DNA of 64,000 bases from Rugalucina vietnamica (Eukaryota; Mollusca; Bivalvia; Lucinida; Lucinidae), in contig OZ024873.1 in the NCBI GenBank assembly GCA_964017185.1, forward strand, positions 51,694,760 through 51,758,759, given 5' to 3'. The notes beneath the pieces are model-generated. The model saw only the letters and a list, made by a program, of their open reading frames with translations. It had not been told where the DNA came from and searched no databases. Shown here one piece after another: positions 11,901 through 23,800 of this stretch; position 1 is the stretch's first letter, and every line of letters starts with the position of its first letter. A program made the position numbers and the translations under genes.

Positions 11901-14900
11901 AAATCAGTGCAACTCATTTGAGCCAGAAATATCTGAAAGCTCAACGTGAGTCTGAAACTGTTATTTAGACACAAAAGGGTGCAGAAATAGTAAAGATCCA
12001 GACACAATGAGTTACAGAAAACTACACTCATCTGTCAAAAAACACAGTAGAAAATCTGTTGCATTACTTTTGCATGTCACTCAGCTGAAGCTGCTTACAC
12101 CCTCTTTCACTCGAGTTTGCCATTTGAAAATTTGCTTTAGACACAGCAAACTCGAGTGAAAGGGGATGTATTGGATATGTCTTGTTAGCATGAACACATC
12201 AAAAGTCTGGCAATTCCATGAAGTAGCATATGAAAGGAAAATCAAGATGACGTGAGCCGCATCATGAGAAAACCAGAGTTTTGCCTATGCGAAAACAAAG
12301 GCGCAGATCAGCTTCGCAGTAACTGCGAAGCTGATCAGCGCCTTTGTTTTCGCTATTCGGATAGTACAATTCCTCTTCTACATATAGCCAAAATTTCAAG
12401 CCTCTAGCCTGATTCTGTGACTGTACAGGCCCGATTTGTGTAGCACAATGTCGAAAACCCCGAAGACCGGTTTTCTCGTGTCGTGGCCCATATACCACAA
12501 GTTTCCTGTTACACTTTGGTTGCACTCAGAATTAAATTTTTTACTGTTAAAATCTGAATGTATACCCTTCTATGTGTTACTTCATGGATTTGCCTGACTT
12601 ATGACACCCCAGATGTCAAAATCAAGCTAAAGTGTTTTAAGAGGAACCAGACAGAAAGGAATCGACTATAAAACTATCAGCTTCAAAACTTGATCACACC
12701 ATGCAATGATTATTTCAAGAAAGGTTGGGATATACAAACACGCATAAGACTAAAACATGTGAAACACACGGGCTATGCAGAGACAGCCAACGTAACTGAG
12801 AACAACAAATGAGCCGTCTTGTGAGAAAACCAACAATGTAGTTTCTGACCAGGTCTGACACAAACCAGCCTGTACCATCAAAGGAAAAGGTTAGAAGCTT
12901 CAAATTTTGGATTTTGAGAGTAGAGGAATTGTTCTATCCAAGTAGCAAAAACAAAGGCGCTGATCAGCTTTGCGGTTACCACGAAGCTGATCTGCGCCTT
13001 TGTTTTCGCATATGCAGATTGTTGGTTTCTCATGAGGCTGCTCAAACACAGATAAATCAATATAAGATTGTAAGATGCAAATACCTGTCTAGGAACAACT
13101 TATAACAACTAATAATCAAATATCAATTTGATCCCCAAACAGGTATTCATCACTTTTGCTTTATCTACTGGTTCCCAGCTCACTGAAATCAATATTGGAA
13201 CTAGAGGTATTCAAAACCTCCCTTGGATTATTGATTTTTCTCTCAGGGGGTTATGGTTACCTGTATTTCCAATATTGATTAAGTTTAAGCTGGGAACAAG
13301 CATATAATGCAAAAATGGTGAATAGGTATTTGTTATTGTAGCTTATTGACATTACGAAAACACGCCTATGCAATATATGTGAGATTTTTTTTCAGTTGAA
13401 AATTGAAAATTTCACGAGAAAATTTTTTATATTTTTAATATATATGCTCAAAACATACATTGTGGGTACACGTTAAAACCGCCTCGCTGAGGCGGTTCTA
13501 ACAAGTACCCACAATGTATGGTTTGGATCAAAAATTAGGTACACCCCTGCAAACCCCAGTTTTACTATATAAAAGTGGGGTTTAAGGGGGTATTCATTGC
13601 ACGGCCATGTTTTCCTGATGATTTCATCTGTGTTTATCATTCTCAGTCACACTGGTTATCTCTGGATAACTGATGCGTAAAAGACACACCAAGATATACT
13701 CACTAGTATCTTCAGAAGATGGCGACCCCATGGTATCTTTCTTCTTGTTAGATCGCCGTTTTTTCTTCCTTCTGCCCTTGCCGGGTTTCTCGATTTCGCT
13801 GCCCTCAGAGTTACTGAGGGCCCTGCTGAGCCTGCTGGTCAGGTTGGCACTATTGTTACTGTTTTTAGCACTATTGTTGTTACTTTTGGCACTAGGACTT
13901 TGATTTGTGATGTTTCGTCGCTTTAGGAAGGTGTATCGCCTTCTTTTCCTCTGAATGTCACTGAAACAGAACACATGTATACAGTGATACTATCATGCTA
14001 GCCTATCCAACAGACATTGCTTCCCTGAGTTATCTGATTTTGCGTTCATCAGGCTGATAAGCACATTTTTCAGTAACTGCACAGCTAATAAGCGCCTTTG
14101 TTTTTGCTACATAATTCCTCTTCTTTGTAAATCCAAAATTTCAAGCTTCTAGACATCTTCTGTACCTGCACAAGCTGGTTTGTGTCAGACCTGGTCGGAA
14201 ACCCTGGACAGCTACTGCACAGCTGATCAGCGCCTTTGTTTCTCTACACGGATAGTAAAATTCCTCTACTGCTTAAATCCAAAATTTCAAGCTTCTAGCC
14301 CTCTTTGTGACTCAGTACAAGCCAGTTTGTGTTGAGCCTGGTCAGAAGTCCCAAAGACCAGTTTTCTTGTATTGTGGCTCTGACAAATAAAGAAAGCAAT
14401 TTTGCAGCAAATACAAAACCCAAGACTTACGTATCAGGCCCTGTGGCAGCATCAGCTGTGGGTGGGGTAGGATTCTGTCTGCCCTGGGGCTGTTGTAATG
14501 CTGTAGCATTAGCCTTAGGCATCTCATACAGTTCTCTCCCTTCCTTCGGGTCATGTGACCTCCCCTCCTTTTGGTCATGTGACCTCCCCTCCTTGTCATG
14601 TGACCTGTATTGAGTGACAGGTGAGAGGGGAGTTGTACTGGATGCTCCAGAAGGCAGTCTATTTGTGTCAATTATCTGATTTTTGCTCGAACTGGCTCGT
14701 CTATTGGCCGACTTCTGGGGTCGAAGGTTACCCGAGGTTGGCAGGTTGCTGGCGGAGATGGTCTTAGAGGGTGATGGTTGTTCTGCTCCAGGGGGTGGGG
14801 ATAGGTTCAGGAAATAGCGTCCTGTGGGCAGTGGTATACGACTGGTTGGACCAGATTTCTTGGCTATGGAGATCTGCAGCATACAAAAAGAAATACAGTG

Positions 14901-17783
14901 AGTGACAAGCAGGAACACATGCTTTCTGATTATATCAGACTATGCTCCCAGCAGGCACATGACGTCATGATGACGTCAGATCGACGTCGATGCGACGTTA
15001 TGACGTCGCATCGACGTTGATATGACGTCATCATGACATCATGTGCCCGCTGGGCTGTATGTTTGAAATAAAGAACCCTAAGTGATTACCTTTATCTACA
15101 TGCAAAAACTAGGTAAAACTGCTGATGTACATATTTTCTAAATACTAAACAACAACCAAGACATTTAAACAACATGCTTTACAGGTCAAAAGTTCAACTG
15201 GTCTATTTTGACCTATCATTCGAGCTAATGACTGGGGGAAATGAGCCGCCTCATGAGAAAACCGGATTTTTGCCTAGGCAAAACCGGCTTCGCAGTAACT
15301 GCAAAGCTGGTCAAGTCTTTGTTTTCGCTACACAGATATACAATTCCTCTATTTTCTAAATCCAAAATTTTCAGCTTCTAGCCATTCTTCTGTCTCTGTA
15401 CAGTCTGGTTTGTGTCAGACCTTGGCGGAAACCCCGAAGCCCCGTTTTCTCGCGTCGCGGCTCAAATAAACTTTTCAATATGTCTAAATACATAGGAAAG
15501 TAGCAGTATCAAGGTATTACCAGATTCATATGTTTTAACTGTTCCACTTTCTCCTCCTCAGCCTGTCTTGACTTGAGACTCATGTTACTGCCCGCCGAGA
15601 ACTGCCTCAGTTCACCCCTGCTGTCCTTAGTCACCGTCATGTGCAGGCTCACCGTGGTCGTGTTGTGAGCTGTGGAAGCCTGGGGGGCTGACCTGCTACC
15701 TGGCTGGGTTGGGGTCACACTGGGGCGTTTCTTGGGGAGATTCATGGCTGGTCTGTTAGCTGGAAGTTTAAGAGTCCAAAAAATAAACAAAAAGAAAACA
15801 TGCTCAGCTTTATAGACTGCAACCACTTTTTAATACAAACTTAGAGGAGTTAACTTAGAGAAATGCTTTTTGATGCAGATAAAACAGAATAAACAGCATT
15901 ATTATATATTCGCAGTTTGCCTGAAAAATTGAAATGTTATGTTTGATTTGATGGATTCTATTAAGTTTTGATCTCAAAGTCAACAGTATTTCAGTCATGT
16001 CAATGCTTCCTGCCTTGCTTATGGCACAACTTTGAGCAAGTGGGATTCAAACTCAGGATTTTCTTATTCCAGTTTTATGTCCTTTCATGATTATTTCTGC
16101 TCATATGAGACAGGCCAATAAGTAGGTGTAGATCCCCGAGAAAAAATGCCTGGCATACCCGAAGGCAGAACTTGGCTGTTCTCAAATGTGCCTCGTGTGG
16201 TGCTCAAACCCACACAAGACAGAGTGGTGAGACCTCCTGACTCTGAGTCAAGTGCTTTATCACTTGGCAATCATGCTCCGCTCAGTTGAGAAGAAAAAAC
16301 AACACTTTAATATGTATTCATACATTCTCTGACAGGTCCTAGTTCCCTTTTATTTTGACTTGACACCAGATCCTTCTTATTCTGGTTGATGAAGTTCCTT
16401 CCATTGTTATATCTGTTACCATTGGCGCCAGCATTGGTGGCCGTCGAATCATTTGAGTTGTTGCGGCTAAACTGGCGGGCATTGCCACCGCTGTCGTTAC
16501 CAAGACGACCAGGTCTGTTGTTGTTCTGGTTCCCTGGACCACTGATACTGAAAGGAGAATATACTGTTTGATTAAGTGATATTTCAAATCAAATCACATT
16601 TAAGGTCATTTCGAGCCAGGTTATCCTAAGTACACTGTACCTATACAAGCCTCACAGAGGCAGGTCGCCCATTATTTTAGTGCACACTTTTCACCATGAA
16701 AAGACCCATATTCTTCTTGAATAAGCCGAAGAGGACTGATAGCCATACACTATGACCAAATGCTCATAAAACAGGGGTCAATGCCAGGCATACTTGTGTA
16801 TCAGTCAAACACACTATGGTTTGAGATGCCTAGCCCTAGTCAATATGGGGAGATAATACATACACGCCGCACTACGAGAATACCGGTTTTTCGTTTACGC
16901 AAAAAAAAAGACACAGATCAGTTGTGCAGTAACTGTTTTGTTTTGCATGGATAGTACAATTCCTCTTCTTTTTAAATCTGGAATTTCAAGCAACTAGCCT
17001 CCATCTGTGACTGTACAGGCGGTTTTGTGTCAGACCTGGATCTGAAACCCTGAATCCCTTTTTTTGGCGTACGAAAGTGTATCGTATGTGACAATGTGTT
17101 GCAGACTCCCAGGCTACTTGCTCTATGGATCAATCGCCACATATGGCACATTCTTTCACTGAAATTTTGCACTCTTCGGCTAACTTGAAAAGAGCAAGTT
17201 CTTAGCATAAAACTCGCTAAAGAATGAAATAAAGACTTAAATATACATATACTAGATAAAGCCTTTGATATCTTCTTTCAAGTACCTGTTACTCCTAGAC
17301 ACAGGTTTGGTAGGATTTCTAGGTATCCTAGGTCCACCCCGTATACTCCTAAGGTACCTCCTAACACTGTCCCTCACCCCCTGCAGACTGTTGTGTTCCG
17401 ACAGGATGAGACGGGACCATGGGTTGTGATCTATAAAGTCAATTGCTGCTACAGCCACGGCTCGGCCAACCTGAAACACATTCGGTCAATCATGAAACCT
17501 GGTTCCGAGGTTATAAAACTTTTTTCATGCTCAGCTCAGCTGAGACTAAAATTTATCCTGCTCATAAATGTTAAAATGCCAACAATTGTTGGCATTTTAA
17601 CATTTATTAGCAGGATAAATTACTAGTTTTTGAGTTTTGAACCTGAATTTTCCACTAATATTGATTATTTCAACATTTATGAGCAGTTGAAATTTCATGC
17701 TCAGCTGAGCTGAGCTTAAAAAAAGTTTTATAACCTTGGGGCCTGGCCTCTAATAGCACATTCTCTATAAAGAATGGCATCAT

Positions 17784-17848
<65 letters not shown>

Positions 17849-20800
17849 ATTTTTTCTGTTAATAACCAATTGGAGTGACTGGGCATTTGCATGGTACAGT
17901 ACTTCTGTCAAAGCTGTAATAGAGACAATTGGCTGGACAGAGTCATCCTTTCTTTGAAATTTAACCAGTACTGTGTGACAAACAATATGTGAAACTAAAC
18001 AACTGGCTATGTCAATTTTTTGGTTGAATTGGCCTGTTCTAACCACTCACCTCTTCAAAGTGTGCCTGCGTGTATTTTGGTGGGAACCCAGCGAGAGGGG
18101 GTGGGGTAGCTCTGCCGTCATCACCATAGGCAGCCGGGACTGGGTTCACCATCCGCCCGGTGTTGTAGTTACATTCCAGTGTATAACTGAAAGTAAAGTC
18201 ACAAATCCATGTAATTTGATAGGAGCTCATCTGATTATGGATGTGTTCTTTGTGCAATATAAGTTTCAAAGGATAATCTATGGTTTTGTAGCCCTCAAGT
18301 TTATTTATTACAAATAGCTTTTTTCAGGCTAACCTCAAATACATGTACTTGTTATCTGAGAGTAGCAGAAATTTCATTTATATCCTCGGGCAGAGGACCA
18401 CAATGAATATTGTTATTCATCAACATTCTCTTGTCTGCCAGACTACAGACATGGCCAGTAAATCAAGACACACTTATACATGCACATACATAAGAACCAC
18501 TGTTCAAACAATGTTCTCTTTACCTGTGTATAATCCAAATAGCCTTGTAGATGGCCACTCTACCACTGCCTTCCTTAGACATGCCGTCTCTTTTGTCCTT
18601 AGTGTACATATTTCTCTCCGTGAAGTTACAGTCCGTAAAGTCATATCATAGTTACCTGTGTATAATCCCAATAGCCTTGTAGATGTCCACTCTGCCACTG
18701 CCTTCCTTAGACATACCATCTCTCTTATCCTTAGTATTTCTCTCTGTGAAGTTACAGCCGGTAAAGTCATATCATAGTTACCTGTGTATAATCCCAATAG
18801 CCTTGTAGATGGCCACTCTGCCACTGCCTTCCTTAGACATACCATCTCTCTTATCCTTAGTGTACATACATGTATTTCTCTCTGTGAAGTTACAGCTGGT
18901 AAAGTCATATCATAGTTACCTGTGTATAATCCCAATAGCCTTGTAGATGGCCACTCTGCCACTGCCTTCCTTAGACATACCATCTCTCTTATCCTTAGTG
19001 TACATACATGTATTTCTCTCTGTGAAGTTACAGCTGGTAAAGTCATATCATAGTTACCTGTGTATAATCCCAATAGCCTTGTAGATGGCCACTCTGCCAC
19101 TGCCTTCCTTAGACAAACCATCTCTCTTATCCTTAGTGTACATACATGTATTTCTCTCTGTGAAGTTACAGCTGGTAAAGTCATATCATAGTTACCTGTG
19201 TATAATCCCAAAAGCCTTGTAGATGGCCACTCTGCCACTGCCTTCCTTAGACATGCCGTCTCTTTTGTCCTTAGTGTACATATTTCTCTCAGTGAAGTTA
19301 CAGCCGGTAAAGTCATATCATAGTTACCTGTGTATAATCCCAATAGCCTTGTAGATGGCCACTCTGCCACTGCCTTCCTTAGACATCCCATCTCTCTTGT
19401 CCTTAGTGTACATATTTCTCTCAGTGAAGTTACAGCCGGTAAAGTCAAAGTGAGCAGTGTTCATTGAGATGAGTTTTGGATATAGCATGTTCTCAACCTG
19501 GTAAAATAAAAATACCCAACATTAATGCAAGGTTCTACTTATCATAATTTCAGGATATGAGCCGACAATAATGCGGTTTTCGAACAGTTCTGACACAAAC
19601 CGGCCTGAACAGTCACAAAAGATGGCTAGAGACTGGAAATTTTGGATTTATACAGTAGAGGAATTGTACTATCCCTGTAGCGAAAACAAAGACGCTGATC
19701 AGCTTCGCGGTTACCGCGAAGCTGATCTGCGTCTTTGGTTTCACATATGCAGATTGTTGGTTTTCTCATGAGGCAGCTCAAATCATACAAGCTGAACACA
19801 GACGGAAAGGAATACCAGAGTTATCTCATTCTTTTAAATACTGAACTTATGCACCTATAATTATTGCAAATTAAGATCTTATCGTTTCAATTCTGTGTTT
19901 ATCACTTTTCTGGCATCACCTGTTTTGTTGGGGTTTTTTTTTCTTGTTTCTTTTGTTTATTTTTCTAAAGGTAGTTTAAGCTTTGTCTAAGTCTAAGAAG
20001 AAAATAGCCAAAACAATAATTTAATGAAATCTAGAGGTGGCCTCATTACCTGTGTGTCCTCGTTTTCAATATAATTTCCATAAATAAAACATCCTCTTTT
20101 AGATGCATGGCCATGAAGATCCACATAGAAAGCTATCCCACTATCATTTGGCCCAATTTCCTTCAGGCTTGGAACAGCAAGATGTGGCGCATTATTGTTA
20201 CTGAAATAATTTGGAGTATTGTCCCCTTCATCTTCCGAGCCTTCGTTGCCGAGATGCTCCGTATTGGGGTCCTCACTGTCTGAATCTATGATATTTTGAC
20301 TCATCATCGTGAAACTTTTTGATAATCTCCCTTTATAATCGTCTGAGGTCGTCATTTGAGAGAGTCTTAATCTCAGTTCGCTGTCAACCTGTCGTTCTTG
20401 TTCCGGATATATAAAACTACTCGTGGAAGACATAATCCGTATGGAATCGGCGAGGTTTGATTTTTCAGGATTAAGTTTATCACCTTGTGGTGAATCATTA
20501 CCATCCAAATCAGCAAGGTTTAATGGTTCAACTTGTGGGAATGTATGTTTAACTTGATTCACGGATGGTTGCACACTATACCTGGGAGTGACAGGAAATT
20601 TTCCGGAATTGTTTCCATTAACGTCTCTATATCTGGAAGACAACTTTGGGTTGTTAGTTGTGTAGGAAGGTGAAACAATGCCATTCTGTAGGTATCTGTT
20701 ATTTCTAATACTGTCATGTCTCCCTGAGGCCCTGGGGGTCAGGGAGGGGGAGGAAGCACCATGGTCACCATGGTGACCAGTTTTGTTGTCGCCATGGTGA

Positions 20801-23800
20801 TCTTTTGAGGTAGGAGTGTCATCAACTTTAATATGTAAATAACTTTCATTACTTCTAGTACTCAGAGGTGTCTGGAAGTGACTTTGTCTATAATTATGGT
20901 GACTATTATGGTGACCATGACCTTCCCTGTGTCTGTGGTTGTCATGGTGATCGTAACTATGGTCAGTATCCACGTGTGAATCCTCCACATCATATCCATT
21001 TTCATGTCCATTCTGATATTTACTCTTATCATATTTGTGATTTCTATTATTATTCTGATCATCATGGTGTCTACTGTGGTCTCCGTGGTGATGTCCTTCA
21101 TTTCCATGGTGATGACCTTTGCCATCATCATGATGACCTTTGCTGTCATGGTGATGACCTTTCTCATGAGAATTGCTTTCATCATTTTGTTCCCCATGCT
21201 TGTTGCTGTGGTGATGATGGTGGTGATGATGATGGTGGCCATCATGTTTTTCCTTCAAATTATTCGACTCACGACTAGATAACACAAATCCTCCGGGGAA
21301 GTTTATATGAATATTCACATTATCCTCAGTTGGTACTACTCTATTCATAACATGATGGTACACTAAAAGGCTTTTTGACGCATAAATAGAAGGATGGTAT
21401 TCTACACTGGGGTCAAGATACAGTCTATTAAGATTCACACCCCGCTGGTCTGTCCTATAATGCCCCCGCGAGACACCATCAGGGTTTAGCATCGGTATAA
21501 GTTTGAATACAAAATGTTTCCGCAGTGATTTGGCACGTGGGTCATTTTCTCTGAGTATAAAGTCTAGAAAACCGTTAAATACTGCACTGGCAGGAGACTC
21601 CCCGGGGTGAACACGGCTGCTCAACAAAAACACCTGGAAACATTTGACAGATGAGCCGCGTCATGAGAAAACCAACAATGTGGTTTCTAAACAGGTTCGA
21701 CACGAACCGAGCTGTACAAATACAGAGTATGGCTAGAGGCTGGAAATAATGGATTTAGAAAATACAGGAATTGTACTGTGTACTGAAAACAAAGGCGCTA
21801 AATACCAGCTTCGCAGTTACTGCAAAGCTGTTTTGCTCCTTTGTTTTCGCATACACCAAATGTTGTTTTTTTTATCATGACACGACTCAAATTTAGAGAA
21901 AATGACTAAATAACTTTCAAAAAAATGACTGACAAATTAACTTAATCTTAAACTATCTTTAAATGCATCTTTCACAAAAATGTGTAATAAAATCCAGTTT
22001 CTGTTGATAAAAAATATTGATTATCTATGTTTTCTTATAATAATATTAAGCGCATTATCCATTTATTTCACAAATTTCAGTAACTTTTCCTATACATGTA
22101 TCAGCTTGATTTTTCTATAGGACTTGGCTGGAAAACAATAAGATCATGTATTGAAATGTCTAAAACATTACAAGGCTCACCCGTTTTCCTTTGAATTTTT
22201 TACACCTTTCAGTTTTCTCTGGAAACAGATTGACATCGAAGTGAGGCTCGTTCTCGTTCAACATTCCGTGGCAAGACGTTATTGTGACTAGGTCGATCCT
22301 CTGCCGATCCATAGAATGACACAGCAGTTCACGGTGGTAGTATATACTGTCTTTTGGGCTGAAATTGAAAAATAAGCAATATTTGCTATATAAAACATTT
22401 TGTGGCAAAATAACTAGGTCGATTCTTGGCTGGTCCATTGATTGACTTAATAGCTCATAATGGTATTATATACTTTCCTTGGGGGCTGAAAGTTATTAAT
22501 CACTATATGAGCCAATCAATGAAAAAAAAAATCCTTTTACTGGATTTTCCAAAGTAACCATGCGATTGTTAATGAATAACTGTATTAAAAAAAATCCAGA
22601 CTAAAATTGAAATTAACAAATGCTGGCACCTAATATTTTCATCACTAGATCACTATAATTTATGCACACTTTCATAATGAAGCTTGTGTCAAGGTCAGCT
22701 ACATAATATTTAACATTTTCTCTGTTTTTTGTCTGGTGCCAAAAAGCTGAGTAATAGAGCAACATGACTATTTTAATTTTGTCTTGCAACTGAGCTGCAT
22801 TGTCGCTTTCAGTCAGTCAAAACAACAGGCTTACTCAAGATGCTTTTATTTTCTACCTCTTTCTCCACAAGAAACAAATGTGGCGCGTCATGAGAAAACC
22901 AACTTTTTTAATTTTGTCTTGCAACTGAGCTGCATTGTCACTTTCAGTCAGTCAAAACAACAGGCTTACTCAAGATGCTTTTATTTTCTACCTCTTTCTC
23001 CACAAGAAACAAATGAGGCGCGTCATGAGAAAACCAACTTTTTGCATATGCAAAAACAAAGATGCTAATCAGCTTTGCGGTAACCGCAAAGCTGATCAGC
23101 GTCTTTGTTTTTGCTACAGCCATAGTACAAATCCAAAATTTCCAGCCTCTAGCCTTTTTCTACGCTTATACAGCTTGGTTTGTGTCGGACATGTTTGGAA
23201 ACCACATTGTAGTTTTTCTCACAACGCAGCTCAAAATGTACACCATTCCTTACCTCTGTGAAGTGAGATTCTTACAATGCTGATATCGCACGTCAAGTTC
23301 CTTCAGCTGCTCTTGGCTCTCCGTGTACGACCAGGGGTAGCAAAATACGAAGTAGGTTGTGGCCCCACGGAACTCTAGGAAGCGGTAGGTGAAGCTCAGA
23401 ATGAATTGGCCGTCTACAGTCTGTCAAAATAGATAAAATGAGCCGCATCATGAGAAAATCAACAAAGTGGTTTCCGAACAGGTTTGATACAAACCGAGCT
23501 GTACAAGCCCAGAAGATGGCTAGAGGCTGGGAATTTTGAATTTAGAAAGTAGATGAGTTGTATTATCCGTGTAGCGAAAACAAAGACGCAGATCAGCTTC
23601 GCAGTTACTGCGAAGCTGATCTGCGTCTTTGTTTTCGCATATGCAAAATGTTGGTTTTCTCATGATGCGGATCAAATAATAAGTTTCATCAAAAACAAGG
23701 CTTAGACATGCAAGAAAATAGCTTTGTCAGACTAGAACCAAATAGAGGTATCAAACTTAATGAAGTAAACAGAAGATGGCATTTTTACACTTTTAAGAAA

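Larger units (their letters stand above)
2903..13703 (-). other. AGBL5 last intron (10.8 kb)
   Basis: Filled by palindromic family A and B copies, the hAT-like element, the 3.6-kb composite element and the 39-bp minisatellite. The stretches 2903-3879 and 9189-10050 contain nothing I can assign. Confidence 0.6.

Noticed and set aside
11595..11935. CRISPR-like array
   Set aside because: Repeat units are contiguous with no unique spacers, in an intron of a eukaryotic gene; it is a minisatellite.
13673..13903. Plus-strand ORF rich in Leu over AGBL5 exon 13
   Set aside because: Antisense shadow of the Asn/Ser/Lys-rich exon.
18504..19448. 314-codon ORF with seven near-identical ~44-residue repeats (MTLPAVTS...)
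   Set aside because: It is the wrong frame of the AGBL5 exon 7 array. The correct frame gives conserved carboxypeptidase sequence, and the periodic open frame follows from spacings divisible by three.
20862..21282. Several ORFs of 92-136 codons overlapping the His-rich part of AGBL5 exon 6
   Set aside because: Shadows of the CAT/CAC/GAT-rich coding repeat; no family resemblance and no independent splice or start signals.
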